Counted from the first letter of the stretch, positions 43,668 to 53,028 are shown. The stretch is 64,000 bases of DNA from Luteococcus sp038433155 (GCF_038433155.1 NZ_JBCDMW010000022.1:1-64000); one strand, 5' to 3'. The notes: generated from the sequence alone by a model not told the origin. Numbers and translations are program-made.

Positions 43668-43964
43668 TCAGGCGTGGTCCTTGGCGATCTGTTCGTGGTG
43701 GCGGACCACCTCGGTGACGATGAAGGTGAGGAACTTCTCCGCGAACTCCGGGTCCAGCTGTGCGTCCTCGGCCAGGGCGCGCAACCGCTCGATCTGGCGC
43801 TTCTCCCGGTCCGGGTCGGCGGGGGGCAGCCCCTTGGTGGCCTTCAACACCCCCACCCGCTGCGTCACCTTGAAGCGTTCGGCCAGCAGGTGCACCAGGG
43901 CGGCATCAAGATTGTCGATGCTGCCACGCAGCTGGAGCAGTTCGGGATCGGTCGCCTCGCTCAT
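43668..43964 (-). CDS. Chorismate mutase, AroQ class
   Basis: A 98-residue all-helical protein. The pattern LRGSIDNLDAALVHLLAERFKVTQRVGVLKA with Arg and Lys active-site residues, and a final helix with VTEVVRHHEQI, matches stand-alone actinobacterial chorismate mutases, which convert chorismate to prephenate. These often need DAHP synthase as an activating partner, which is not in the window. It is monocistronic. Confidence 0.9.
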   Translation of the reverse strand: MSEATDPELLQLRGSIDNLDAALVHLLAERFKVTQRVGVLKATKGLPPADPDREKRQIERLRALAEDAQLDPEFAEKFLTFIVTEVVRHHEQIAKDHA

Positions 43965-44151
43965 GTCGCCAGCCTACGGGCGCCCGCCGAGCCCGCGCAC
44001 CCCGCCCACAACGTGAGGCGAGGCCGCCTCGACAGGACCCGTCACCGTGGTGGGCGACGGGCGACGGGGTCGCGGAGCGGCCCCCGAGCCCGTCGCAGAA
44101 GCCCACGCCACAACGAAACGCGGGCAGGAACCGCGGTGGCGGAGGGCTCGG

Positions 44152-44245
44152 CAGCCCGTCGCGGCGCTGAGATGGATGAAAAGCAACTCGGCACCTAGCC
44201 GCGACGAAGAGCAGGACCGGCCCCGGGGAACGCCGCGACGGGCTG
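44152..44245. repeat. 15-base inverted repeat in the 310-base gap 3' of guaB3
   Basis: CAGCCCGTCGCGGCG at 44152-44166 has an exact complement at 44231-44245. A degenerate dispersed repeat (GCCTCGACAGG) is at 44026-44036. Nothing gene-like occurs in 43965-44275. Confidence 0.55.
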
Positions 44246-44275
44246 TTGACCCGGAGCCACCGAACCTGGCACGTG

Positions 44276-45379
44276 CTACCGGATGACCAGCTCGATCCGC
44301 TGGAACTCCTTCACCTCGGTGTAGCCACAGGATGCCATCGCCCGGCGCAGGGCTCCGACCAGGTTCATCGTGCCGTCGGGGATGTGCGACGGGCCAACGA
44401 CGACCTCCTCGAAGGAGCCGACGGTGTCGAAGTGCACCCGCTCGCCGCGGGGCAGGCTCTCGTGCCATGCCTCCGCGCCCCAGTGCCACCCCTTGCCAGG
44501 GGCCTCGGCGGCGCGGGCCAGCGGGGCGCCGACCATCACCGCGTCGGCACCGCAGGCGATGGCCTTGGCGATGTCGCCGGAGCGGCCCACCGAGCCGTCG
44601 GCAATCAGGTTCACATAGCGGCCGCCCGACTCGTCCAGGTAGTCCCGACGAGCCTCGGCGACGTCGGCGATGGCCGAGGCCATCGGCACCTCGATGCCCA
44701 GCACGTCGCGGGTGGTGTGCGCGGCGCCGCCGCCGAAACCGACCAGCACGCCCGCCGCCCCAGCCCGCATCAGGTGCAGGGCCGCCTGGTAGGTGGCGCA
44801 CCCGCCGACGATCACGGGCACCTCGAGCTTGCGGATGAACTCCTTGAGGTTGAGCGGCTCGTCGACATTGGAGACGTGCTCGGCGGAGACCGTAGTGCCG
44901 CGGATCACGAAGAAGTCCACCCCGGCCTGCTCCACCACGGAGGCGAATTCGCGGGTGTTCTGCGGGCTGAGCGAGCCGGCCACCGGCACCCCGGCCTCGC
45001 GGATCTGCTGCATCCGCTGGGTGATCAGCTCCGCCTTGATCGGCTCGGCGTAGACCTGCTGCATGAAGCGGGTGGCCTGGTAGCGGTCCTCGATGGCGGC
45101 CAGCTCATCGAAGAGCGGCTCCGGATCCTCATACCGGGTCCACAGGCCCTCCAGGTTGAGCACGCCCAGACCACCGAGCTTGCCCATCTGGATCACGGTC
45201 TCGGGGCTCATCACCGAGTCCATCGGCGCCCCGATGATCGGGAAGTCGAAGGTGACGGCGTCGATCTTCCAGGTCAGGTTGACCATGTCCATCCCGCGGG
45301 TGCGCCGGGTGGGCACCATCGAGATGTCGTCGAGGGCGAAGGCCTTGGTGGCGCGCTTGCTGCGTCCGATGTCGTACAT
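44276..45379 (-). CDS. guaB3: GuaB3 family IMP dehydrogenase-related protein
   Basis: A 367-residue TIM-barrel protein of the IMPDH/GMPR superfamily without CBS domains. The loop that carries the catalytic Cys in IMPDH reads FVIRGTTVSAEHVS here, so Cys is replaced, as is usual for this actinobacterial paralogue; phosphate-binding VLVGFGGGAAHTTRDV is kept. The reaction is uncertain from sequence. It lies 22 bases after guaB, in the same operon. Confidence 0.9.
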   Translation of the reverse strand: MYDIGRSKRATKAFALDDISMVPTRRTRGMDMVNLTWKIDAVTFDFPIIGAPMDSVMSPETVIQMGKLGGLGVLNLEGLWTRYEDPEPLFDELAAIEDRYQATRFMQQVYAEPIKAELITQRMQQIREAGVPVAGSLSPQNTREFASVVEQAGVDFFVIRGTTVSAEHVSNVDEPLNLKEFIRKLEVPVIVGGCATYQAALHLMRAGAAGVLVGFGGGAAHTTRDVLGIEVPMASAIADVAEARRDYLDESGGRYVNLIADGSVGRSGDIAKAIACGADAVMVGAPLARAAEAPGKGWHWGAEAWHESLPRGERVHFDTVGSFEEVVVGPSHIPDGTMNLVGALRRAMASCGYTEVKEFQRIELVIR

Positions 45380-45401
45380 GAAGTGATTCCTTAGACGCGG
45401 G

Positions 45402-46949
45402 TCAGCGCGAGTAGTTGGGGGCGTCAGCGATGTTGGCGACGTCGTGCGGGTGGGATTCCTTCAGCCCGGCGGAGGTGATCCGGACGAAGCGGCCCCGCTC
45501 ATGCAGCTCGTCGAGGTTGCGGGCACCGACGTAGAACATCGACTGGTGCAGGCCGCCGACCAGCTGGTGGACCACCTGGCCGACGGGGCCGCGGTAGAGC
45601 ACATTGCCCTCGATGCCCTCGGGAATCAGCTGGTCGTCGCTGGTGACATCGGCCTGGAAGTAGCGATCCTTGGAGTAGGACTTCTTGCCGCGGCTGCTCA
45701 TGGCGCCCAGCGAACCCATCCCGCGATACTGCTTGTACTGCTTTCCGGCGATGAAGACGGTCTCGCCGGGGCTCTCCTCGCAGCCGGCCAGCAGGGAGCC
45801 GACCATCACGGTGGACGCGCCGGCCACCAGGGCCTTCGCGATGTCACCGGAGTACTGCAGGCCACCGTCGGCGATCACCGGGACGCCCAACGGGCGGCAG
45901 GCCTGGGCGGCCTCGTAGACGGCGGTCACCTGCGGCACGCCGACACCGGCGACGACGCGGGTGGTGCAGATGGAGCCGGGGCCCACGCCCACCTTGACGG
46001 CGTCGACCCCCGCCTCGCACAGCGCAGCCGCACCGGCGCGGGTGGCAACATTGCCGCCGATGATCTGGACGTGCTGGGTGGCCGGGTCCGCCTTCAGGCG
46101 ACGGATCATGTCCAGCAGCAGCTTGGCGTGGCCGTGGGCGGTGTCCACGACGAGCACGTCGACGCCGGCCTCGATCAGCCGGGTGGCGCGGTCCCACGAG
46201 TCCCCGAAGTAGCCGACGGCGGCGCCCACCATCAGTCGACCCTGGGAATCCTTGCTGGCATTGGGGAACTGCTCGGACTTCACGAAGTCCTTGACGGTGA
46301 TCAGCCCGGTCAGCCGGTTCTCGGCGTCCACCAGGGGCAGCCGCTCGCGCTTGTTCTGCCGCAACAGCGCGGTGGCCTCCTCATTGGTGATGTCGTCGCG
46401 GCCGGTGAACAGCGGCGCCTTGGTCATCACGTCGCTGACCCGGGTGGTGCTCCACTCGTCGACGGGCGTGAAGCGCAGGTCCCGGTTGGTGCAGATTCCC
46501 AGCAGGTGGTTCTCGGCGTCGACGACGGGCAGGCCGGAGATCCGGTACTGGCCACACAGGTGGTCCAGGTCCTCCAGGGTCGCCTCGGGGCCGATGGTGA
46601 CCGGGTTGGTGATGCGGCCCGTCTGGGTCCGCTTCACCAGGTCCACCTGGTAGGCCTGGTCCTCGATCGACAGGTTGCGGTGCAGGATGCCCAAGCCGCC
46701 CTGACGGGCCATCGCGATGGCCATCCGGGACTCGGTCACGGTGTCCATGGCGGCGGAGATCAGCGGGATGCGGATCTGCAGGCCCTTGGTGAGCTGCGCG
46801 GTGGTGTCCACCTCCGACGGGATGACATCGGTCTCGCCGGGGAGCAGGAGGACGTCGTCATAGGTCAGCCCCAGGGGAAGGAACTTGTCGGGGACTCCCG
46901 AGCCGGTCAGCTCGTGGGTCGGAATGCTGGACGCCTCGTTCTGGGACAC
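45402..46949 (-). CDS. guaB: IMP dehydrogenase
   Basis: A 515-residue enzyme making XMP from IMP, the committed step to GMP. The barrel starts after about 30 residues (LTYDDVLLLPGE). Two CBS domains (about 115-230) are inserted. The active-site loop GPGSICTTRVVAGVG holds the nucleophilic Cys near 328, and GAMSSRGKKSYSKDRYFQ is the flap. It leads the guaB-guaB3 operon. Upstream, 46950-47202 holds no gene but degenerate copies of the dispersed repeat. Confidence 0.97.
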   Translation of the reverse strand: MSQNEASSIPTHELTGSGVPDKFLPLGLTYDDVLLLPGETDVIPSEVDTTAQLTKGLQIRIPLISAAMDTVTESRMAIAMARQGGLGILHRNLSIEDQAYQVDLVKRTQTGRITNPVTIGPEATLEDLDHLCGQYRISGLPVVDAENHLLGICTNRDLRFTPVDEWSTTRVSDVMTKAPLFTGRDDITNEEATALLRQNKRERLPLVDAENRLTGLITVKDFVKSEQFPNASKDSQGRLMVGAAVGYFGDSWDRATRLIEAGVDVLVVDTAHGHAKLLLDMIRRLKADPATQHVQIIGGNVATRAGAAALCEAGVDAVKVGVGPGSICTTRVVAGVGVPQVTAVYEAAQACRPLGVPVIADGGLQYSGDIAKALVAGASTVMVGSLLAGCEESPGETVFIAGKQYKQYRGMGSLGAMSSRGKKSYSKDRYFQADVTSDDQLIPEGIEGNVLYRGPVGQVVHQLVGGLHQSMFYVGARNLDELHERGRFVRITSAGLKESHPHDVANIADAPNYSR

Positions 46950-47069
46950 CGGTTACCACCTTCGTGCTCGGGAATGGGCCCATCCTATCGGGCGCCACCG
47001 ACAGTTCTTCCAGCTCCGGCACTCCGGGGGCAGTTGGACGCGCCGCAACCGTGCCTACCAGGTCAACCC

Positions 47070-47252
47070 CTAGACAGGCTCAGGGCCGCGGTTGGGCCTG
47101 CGTCCCGCGCTCGGGGACGGGGCTCCCTCTCCGACCGGCTCAGGGACCGCGGCCGGGTCCCCGCCAAGGCTCTTGGAGGCTGGCCCCTAGGGACATACGA
47201 CGACGGCCGCCCCTCGAAAGGGACGGCCGCCGTGGCTTCGACAGGCTCAGCC
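47070..47252. repeat. Dispersed short repeats upstream of guaB and 3' of mtlD
   Basis: CTAGACAGGCTCAGGGCCG (47070-47088), a degenerate CCGACCGGCTCAGGGACCG (about 47131) and GCTTCGACAGGCTCAGCC (47235-47252) are forms of the family seen elsewhere. Around 47203-47230 an inverted CGGCCG pair with CCCT/AGGG may terminate mtlD. Confidence 0.6.
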
Positions 47253-47286
47253 AGCGGGATGGTGAGGTCCAGCCAGCTGGGTGGGG

Positions 47287-48438
47287 TCAGTCAGTGTTGC
47301 GCTGGGCCCGGGCCTGGGTGGCGACCTCCACCAGCTGCACGAACAGCGGATGGGAGTCATCCAGCCCGGTCAGCTCGGTGACCGCGGCCTCGGGCGCATT
47401 GCCGGCGATGATCTCGCCAACCTTCACGGCTTCGGCATCCTCGGCGACGTCGAAGAGCATGGCGCCGAGCATGGCCGCCTGCAGCCCCTTCGAGTCCATC
47501 CCGCGCTCGGCGAGTTCGGCAGCGGGGCCGACGAAACGCTCGTGACGCGACAGCTTGCGCAGCGGGGAACGGCCGACGCGGGTCACCGTGTCGGGCAGCT
47601 CCGGGTTGGCGAAGCGCTTGAGGATCTTCTGCACATAGGCTTCCTGCACCTCGGGCTCGAAGCCGTACTTGGCCACCAGCAGCGCCTTGGTCTCACTCAG
47701 CACCGCATAGATCTTGTCCTTCAGTTCCGGCTGGGCCAGCACGTCGGAGATCTTCTCGATGCCCGCGCCGTAGCCGAAGTAGGCGGTGGCGGCGTGGCCG
47801 GTGTTGACCGTGAACAGCTTGCGCTCGATGTAGGGCGCCAGGCTCTCCACCCAGGTGGCGCCGGGAATCTCCGGCTTGTCACCGTTGAAGGGCGGCTCCT
47901 CGATGGCCCACTCGTAGTAGGGCTCCACGTTGACGTCCAGGCCCATGCCCTCGGGTTGGTTGGGGACGATCCTGTCGACGGCGGTGTTGGCGAAGATCGC
48001 CTTGGTCTCCACGTCGCCGGGGTTGTCACCCAGGATGAAGCCCTTGAGGTTGTCGGTGGCGTTGATGGCATTCTCACAGGCCATCACCGCCACCTTCGGG
48101 GCGTCGGCGGGGCGGGCGTCGATCCCGGCGCGGATGGCCGGGGCGATGAACTTGAGGATGTTCGGGCCCACGGCACAGGTGACCACGTCGGCCTCGGCGA
48201 TGGCCGCGGTCAGGGCGTCGCCCTCCGTCTTGGAGTTGATCGCGCTGAAACCGCTGATCACGTGCTCCTGGCCGCCGTCTCCCACCTCATGGACGGTGTA
48301 ACTCTCGGCCGCCTTGAGCTGCTCGATCAGGGCATCGGCGACGTCGGCGAAGGTCAGCTGGTAGCCGCCCCCGTTCAGCAGCAGGCCGACGAAGCCGCGA
48401 CCGATGTTGCCGGCACCGAAGTGCACTGCCTTGCTCAT
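47287..48438 (-). CDS. mtlD: Mannitol-1-phosphate 5-dehydrogenase
   Basis: A 383-residue NAD enzyme converting mannitol-1-phosphate to fructose-6-phosphate. The Rossmann loop HFGAGNIGRGFVG starts at residue 6. The catalytic Lys region of polyol dehydrogenases is present around ERKLFTVNTGHAATAYFG. It overlaps the mtlA stop by one base, forming the mtlA-mtlD operon; no mtlR or separate mtlF gene is present. Confidence 0.95.
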   Translation of the reverse strand: MSKAVHFGAGNIGRGFVGLLLNGGGYQLTFADVADALIEQLKAAESYTVHEVGDGGQEHVISGFSAINSKTEGDALTAAIAEADVVTCAVGPNILKFIAPAIRAGIDARPADAPKVAVMACENAINATDNLKGFILGDNPGDVETKAIFANTAVDRIVPNQPEGMGLDVNVEPYYEWAIEEPPFNGDKPEIPGATWVESLAPYIERKLFTVNTGHAATAYFGYGAGIEKISDVLAQPELKDKIYAVLSETKALLVAKYGFEPEVQEAYVQKILKRFANPELPDTVTRVGRSPLRKLSRHERFVGPAAELAERGMDSKGLQAAMLGAMLFDVAEDAEAVKVGEIIAGNAPEAAVTELTGLDDSHPLFVQLVEVATQARAQRNTD

Positions 48439-50477
48439 CAGGAATTGACCTTTCCGAGGATGGCGGCAACCTCGTCGGCCGAGTTGGCCTGCTCCAGGGC
48501 TGCCACGGACTCATTGTTGGAGAAGATCTTGGCCAGCTTGCCCAGGATCTGCAGGTGCTCCTTGTTCTTGCCGGCGATGCCGACGACGAACTTGACCTGG
48601 TTGCCATTCCAGTCGATCGGCTCGGCCAGCCGGATGAAGCTCATGGCCGAGCTGAAGATGTGCTCCTTGGCCTCATTGGTGCCGTGCGGGATGGCCAGGA
48701 AGTTGCCCATGTAGGTGCTCACCGACTGCTCGCGCTGATGCATCGCGTCGATGTAGGCCTCCCCCACCGCGCCGCGGTTGACCAGCAGCCGGCCGGCCTG
48801 AGTGATGGCGTCGCCCTTGTCCACGGCGTGGGCACCCAGCTGGATGCTCTCGGTGGCCAGGACGCCATTGGCGGGAGCATCTTCCTCGACGGCGGCCCGG
48901 GCCGGGGCGGCCGCGGCCACCGGTGCGGTCGCGGCGACGGGGGCAGCGGGCGCGGCGGAGCCGGAGCGCTGGGTGCGGATCATCTCCACCACCTCGTCGT
49001 AGCGCGGCGAGTTCATGAAGTTGTCGACGGTCAGCACGGTGGCGCTGGGCACCTTCGGGATGGCCCGGGGAGCCAGGGTTTCCTGGGTGACGACGATGTC
49101 GTAGACATCCTTCAGATTGGCGATGGCCTCATTGGTGACCTTGACGTCACCGAAGCCGGCCTCCTTCACCTTGTTGCGCAGCACCGAGGCACCCATGGCC
49201 GAGGACCCCATGCCGGCGTCGCAGGCGAAGACGATGTTCTTGATCTCGCCCTTGGGGGCGGCGACGAGGTTGCCGGCCACCGAGGACTTCTTGCCCTTCA
49301 TGGCCTCCATGTCTGCGGTGGCCTTGGACAGGTCACCATCGGACTTGTCCATCTTGAGGATCGGCATGGCCACGGCGAAGGTGACTGCGGCCGAGACCAG
49401 GATGGCCAGCAGGATCTTCACCAGGTCACCGGGGGCGGCCATCATCATGTAGGCGAAGATCGAGCCGGGCGCGGCGGGGCCGACCAGACCGGTCTTGAAG
49501 AGCTGGTTGATGGCGACGCCGGAGGCACCGCCGGCGATGGTGGCCAGCAGCAGGGCCGGCTTCATCAGGATGTAGGGGAAGTAGATCTCGTGGATGCCGC
49601 CGAGGAAGTGGATGATCGCGGCGCCGGGGGCCGAGGCCTTGCTCATGCCCTTGCCGAACAGCATGTAGGCCAGCAGGATGCCCAGGCCGGGGCCGGGGTT
49701 GGACTCCAGCATCAGCAGGATGGACTTGCCCGCCTGGCTCACCTGCTCGGTGCCCAGCGGGGTGAGCACGCCGTGGTTGATGGCGTTGTTCAGGAAGAGC
49801 ACCTTGGCGGGCTCGATGATGACGCTGGCCACCGGCAGGGCGTTGTGGCTGACCAGGGCGTCCACGCCCTTGCCGAGCAGCTCGATCACCTTGTGGACCA
49901 CGGGGCTGACCGCGAAGAAGCCGAAGATGGCGACGATCATGCCCCAGATGCCGGCGGAGAAGTTGTTGACCAGCATCTCGAAGCCGGGCCTGATCTTGCC
50001 CTCCCACAGCGCGTCGAGCTTCTTCATGGTCCAGCCGCCCAGCGGGCCCATGATCATGGCGCCCAGGAACATCGGGCTGGACGGCACGCCGACGATGACA
50101 CCCATGGTGGCGATGGCGCCCAGGACGCCGCCGCGCACCTTGTCGTCGTAGACCATCCGGCCACCCATGTAGCCGATCAGCAGGGGCAGCAGGTAGGAGA
50201 TCGACGGGCCGACCAGGCCGTCCCACTTGACCTCCTTGCCGTCGACCATGTGCGTACCCCAGCCGCCGATGGCGCCAACCCAGTCGGGCACGACGCCGGA
50301 GCCGATGTTGCGGAACAGGATGGGGAGCCAGCCGACCTCGATGAACAGGGCAGTGATCAGACCCCACGCAATCAGGGCGCCGATGTTGGGCATGATCATG
50401 CCCGAGAGGAAGGTGCCGAAGCGCTGGACGTGCGCCTGGGCCTGCTTGGCCGCCGAGGGGGCCGCGGGAGTGGACAT
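48438..50477 (-). CDS. mtlA: PTS mannitol transporter, EIICBA fusion
   Basis: A 679-residue membrane protein that imports and phosphorylates mannitol. The ATG at 50477 gives MSTPAAPSA, preceded by AAGAGA; the longer frame is not plausible. EIIC fills about 15-350 (FGTFLSGMIMPNIGALIAWGL). EIIB follows, with the phospho-Cys near 419 in CDAGMGSSAMG. A linker of Ala/Pro repeats leads to EIIA, with the phospho-His near 598 in AIPHGTNEAK. The B and A order and full fusion match E. coli MtlA. Confidence 0.95.
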   Translation of the reverse strand: MSTPAAPSAAKQAQAHVQRFGTFLSGMIMPNIGALIAWGLITALFIEVGWLPILFRNIGSGVVPDWVGAIGGWGTHMVDGKEVKWDGLVGPSISYLLPLLIGYMGGRMVYDDKVRGGVLGAIATMGVIVGVPSSPMFLGAMIMGPLGGWTMKKLDALWEGKIRPGFEMLVNNFSAGIWGMIVAIFGFFAVSPVVHKVIELLGKGVDALVSHNALPVASVIIEPAKVLFLNNAINHGVLTPLGTEQVSQAGKSILLMLESNPGPGLGILLAYMLFGKGMSKASAPGAAIIHFLGGIHEIYFPYILMKPALLLATIAGGASGVAINQLFKTGLVGPAAPGSIFAYMMMAAPGDLVKILLAILVSAAVTFAVAMPILKMDKSDGDLSKATADMEAMKGKKSSVAGNLVAAPKGEIKNIVFACDAGMGSSAMGASVLRNKVKEAGFGDVKVTNEAIANLKDVYDIVVTQETLAPRAIPKVPSATVLTVDNFMNSPRYDEVVEMIRTQRSGSAAPAAPVAATAPVAAAAPARAAVEEDAPANGVLATESIQLGAHAVDKGDAITQAGRLLVNRGAVGEAYIDAMHQREQSVSTYMGNFLAIPHGTNEAKEHIFSSAMSFIRLAEPIDWNGNQVKFVVGIAGKNKEHLQILGKLAKIFSNNESVAALEQANSADEVAAILGKVNS

Positions 50478-50690
50478 AGGGTCTCTTTCGTCGGGCGCCG
50501 CAGCGCCGCTGGTACCGAGGCTTGAACGATCCACTACTCCCCCCGGGTCCAGCACCGCAGGCGGGATTGGTTGGGTACACCCGGTGACCGGTGCGCCAAC
50601 ACACGGACCCTTCAGGCAGGGTGGAGTTCTTCGCCAGTCCACATGCTAGGCCATGCCCCCGACAATTTTCGCGGGAGGCCACAACACGCC

Positions 50691-50724
50691 GCAGGCCCCC
50701 GCCCCACAAGGGGCGAGGGCCTGC
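50691..50724 (-). terminator. Terminator of groEL
   Basis: GCAGGCCC/GGGCCTGC with inner GCCCC/GGGGC and an ACAA loop, 36 bases after the groEL stop. The 50478-50690 stretch is the mtlA upstream region; I see no clear promoter motif in it. Confidence 0.72.
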
Positions 50725-50759
50725 GAGCAAGCTCACCGGTCAGGCGACCGGCGTCGTGC

Positions 50760-52361
50760 TCAGTGCTGGTGGGCGTCCTCGTCGGACTCCTCCGGCTTGT
50801 CCACCACCAGGGTCTCGGTGGTGAGCAGCAGGGCCGCGATGGAGGCGGCATTGGCCAAGGCGGAGCGGGTGACCTTGACCGGGTCGATCACGCCGGCCTC
50901 CACCAGGTTCACGTACTCGCCGGTCTTGCCGTTGTAGCCATTGCCGGGCTCCAGCTCGGCCACCTTGGAGACGATCACGTAGCCGGGCTCGCCACCATTC
51001 TCGGCAATCCAGCGCAGCGGCTCGACGACGGCCTTCTTGACGATCTGGACGCCGACCTTCTCGTCGCCCTCCAGACCCAGGCCGTCCTCCAGCACGCGGG
51101 CGGCGTGCACCAGGGCGGAGCCGCCACCGGCGACGATGCCCTCCTCGATGGCCGCGCGAGTAGCCGAAACGGCGTCCTCGATCCGGTGCTTGGTCTCCTT
51201 CAGCTCCACCTCGGTGGCGGCGCCAACCCGGATCACGCACACGCCGCCGGCCAGCTTGGCAACCCGCTCCTGCAGCTTCTCGCGGTCCCAGTCGGAGTCG
51301 GAGCGGCTGATCTCGGCGTGCAGCTGCGCGACGCGCGCCTGCACCTCGTCGGACTCACCGGCACCGTCGACGATGGTGGTGTTGTCCTTGCTGACCACGA
51401 CGCGGCGGGCGCGGCCCAGCACCTCCAGGCCAACTTGGTCCAGCTTAAGGCCGACCTCGGGGGCAACCACCTGGCCGCCGGTGAGGATGGCGATGTCCTC
51501 CAGCATGGCCTTGCGACGATCGCCGAAGGCCGGGGCCTTGACGGCGACGCTGGTGAAGGTGCCGCGGATCTTGTTCACCACCAGGGTGGACAGGGCCTCG
51601 CCGTCGACGTCCTCGGCCACGATGAACAGGGTGCCCTTGGCGCCGATGACCTTCTCCAGCAGGGGAAGCAGGTCATTCATGGAGCTGATCTTGCCGGAGT
51701 GGATCAGGATGTAGGGGTCGTCCAGGACGGCCTCCATCCGGTCGGCGTCGGTGACCATGTACGGGGACAGGTAGCCCTTGTCGAACTGCATGCCCTCGGT
51801 GAACTCCAGCTCGGTGCCGAAGGTCTGGGACTCGTCGACGGTGATCACGCCGTCCTTGCCCACCTTGTCGAAGGCGTCGGCGATCAGCTTGCCGATCACC
51901 TCGTCGCGGGAGCTGATGGTGGCCACGGCCGCCATGTCCTCGGTGGTCTCGATCGGCTTGGCGACCTTCTTCAGCTCGTCCTCGACGGCGGCGACGGCCT
52001 GCTCGATGCCGCGCTTGAGGCCGACGGGATTGGAGCCGGAGGCGACGGCCTTGAGGCCCTCGTGCACCAGGGCCTGGGCCAGCACCGTGGCGGTGGTGGT
52101 GCCATCACCGGCGACGTCATTGGTCTTGGTGGCCACCTCCTTGGCCAGCTGGGCGCCGAGGTTCTCGTACGGGTCGTCCAGCTCCACGTCACGGGCGACG
52201 GTCACGCCGTCGTTGGTGATGGTGGGGGCGCCCCACTTCTTGTCGAGCACGACGTAGCGGCCCTTGGGGCCGAGGGTCACCTTGACGGTGTTGGCGAGGA
52301 CGTCGACACCACGCTCCAGGGAGCGGCGGGCCTCCTCGTCGAACTGCAGAATCTTGGGCAT
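50760..52361 (-). CDS. groL: Chaperonin GroEL, GroEL1 type
   Basis: A 533-residue chaperonin subunit. The nucleotide-binding VTLGPKGRYVVLDKKWG and DGTTTATVLAQALV are intact. The C-terminus ends SDEDAHQH and not in the usual Gly-Gly-Met tail. A His-containing end and linkage to groES are traits of actinobacterial GroEL1, usually the secondary chaperonin. AGGAG precedes the ATG. It lies 210 bases after groES, with two strong hairpins in between, so expression is probably uncoupled in part. Confidence 0.94.
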   Translation of the reverse strand: MPKILQFDEEARRSLERGVDVLANTVKVTLGPKGRYVVLDKKWGAPTITNDGVTVARDVELDDPYENLGAQLAKEVATKTNDVAGDGTTTATVLAQALVHEGLKAVASGSNPVGLKRGIEQAVAAVEDELKKVAKPIETTEDMAAVATISSRDEVIGKLIADAFDKVGKDGVITVDESQTFGTELEFTEGMQFDKGYLSPYMVTDADRMEAVLDDPYILIHSGKISSMNDLLPLLEKVIGAKGTLFIVAEDVDGEALSTLVVNKIRGTFTSVAVKAPAFGDRRKAMLEDIAILTGGQVVAPEVGLKLDQVGLEVLGRARRVVVSKDNTTIVDGAGESDEVQARVAQLHAEISRSDSDWDREKLQERVAKLAGGVCVIRVGAATEVELKETKHRIEDAVSATRAAIEEGIVAGGGSALVHAARVLEDGLGLEGDEKVGVQIVKKAVVEPLRWIAENGGEPGYVIVSKVAELEPGNGYNGKTGEYVNLVEAGVIDPVKVTRSALANAASIAALLLTTETLVVDKPEESDEDAHQH

Positions 52362-52393
52362 TCAATACTCCTGGTGGAAAGAGTGGACACGGG

Positions 52394-52415
52394 GCCTCGA
52401 CAGGCTCGGCCGACG
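52394..52415 (+). repeat. Dispersed short repeat between groES and groEL
   Basis: GCCTCGACAGGCTCGGCCGA, close to the fullest form of the dispersed family. Confidence 0.65.
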
Positions 52416-52428
52416 TGGGGTGTGAGAG

Positions 52429-52464
52429 CCGCGCCCGCCGCCCCGAGGGGACCGGCGGGCGCGG
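52429..52464 (-). terminator. Hairpin before groEL
   Basis: CCGCGCCCGCCG pairs with CGGCGGGCGCGG, with an inner CCCC-GA-GGGG. It sits in the groES-groEL gap and may act as an attenuator. Confidence 0.6.
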
Positions 52465-52527
52465 TAATGATCACTACTTCGTCTCACGAGCGCAGCTGCG
52501 AGCCTGCGAGCAGCGGTGCGCGCGAGT

Positions 52528-52566
52528 GTCGCGGGGGCCCAAGGGGGTCGTCCCCCTTGCCGCGAC
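52528..52566 (-). terminator. Hairpin directly after groES
   Basis: GTCGCGG/CCGCGAC outer stem and AAGGGGG/CCCCCTT inner stem, six bases from the groES stop. It probably reduces read-through to groEL. Confidence 0.65.
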
Positions 52567-52571
52567 GCAGG

Positions 52572-52868
52572 TCACTTCTGGACGATCGCGAGGATGTCGC
52601 GGGCGTTCAGGAGCAGGTACTCCTGGCCGTCGTACTTGACCTCGGTGCCGCCGTACTTGCTGAACACGACGACGTCACCTTCGGCGACGTCCATCGGGAC
52701 GCGCTCGCCCTTGTCGTCGAAGCGGCCGGGGCCGGTGGCAATGACCTTGCCCTCCTGCGGCTTCTCCTTGGCGGTGTCCGGGATCACCAGGCCCGAGGCG
52801 GTGGTCTGCTCTGCTTCCAGCGGCTGGACGAGGACGCGGTCCTCGAGCGGCTTGATCGTGGTTGCCAC
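52572..52868 (-). CDS. groES: Co-chaperonin GroES
   Basis: A 98-residue subunit of the GroES lid. The mobile loop lies around LEAEQTTASGLVIPDTAKEK and the C-terminal strand EYLLLNARDILAIVQK is typical. GTGGAG-like leader sequence is absent but AAAGGGG precedes the start. Two CIRCE operators upstream indicate HrcA repression. Confidence 0.97.
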   Translation of the reverse strand: MATTIKPLEDRVLVQPLEAEQTTASGLVIPDTAKEKPQEGKVIATGPGRFDDKGERVPMDVAEGDVVVFSKYGGTEVKYDGQEYLLLNARDILAIVQK

Positions 52869-52967
52869 GTCAAACCCCTTTCTGACTAGTAGCGCCGATC
52901 ATTCGGCGTCGATCTTCAAGGTCATGTGGAGCAGCCGGGGCGTCGTCGCGGGTGCCGCCGACGGCTG

Positions 52968-52994
52968 TTGGCACTCACCACTGGCGAGTGCCAA
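52968..52994. promoter_or_regulatory. CIRCE operator 1
   Basis: TTGGCACTC-N9-GAGTGCCAA, a full palindrome matching the HrcA target (TTAGCACTC-N9-GAGTGCTAA), about 100 bases upstream of groES. Confidence 0.92.
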
Positions 52995-53001
52995 GAACCA
53001 A

Positions 53002-53028
53002 GTTATACCGACGCTGGCACTCCTTCAA
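53002..53028 (-). promoter_or_regulatory. Candidate groES promoter between the CIRCE elements
   Basis: On the minus strand TTGAAG and TATAAC are spaced 15 bases apart, flanked by both operators. Confidence 0.5.

Noticed and set aside
50571..52889. Long forward frame opposite groEL and groES
   Set aside because: Gly/Val/Leu/Asp-rich antisense product with no domain pattern; the groEL reading is certain.
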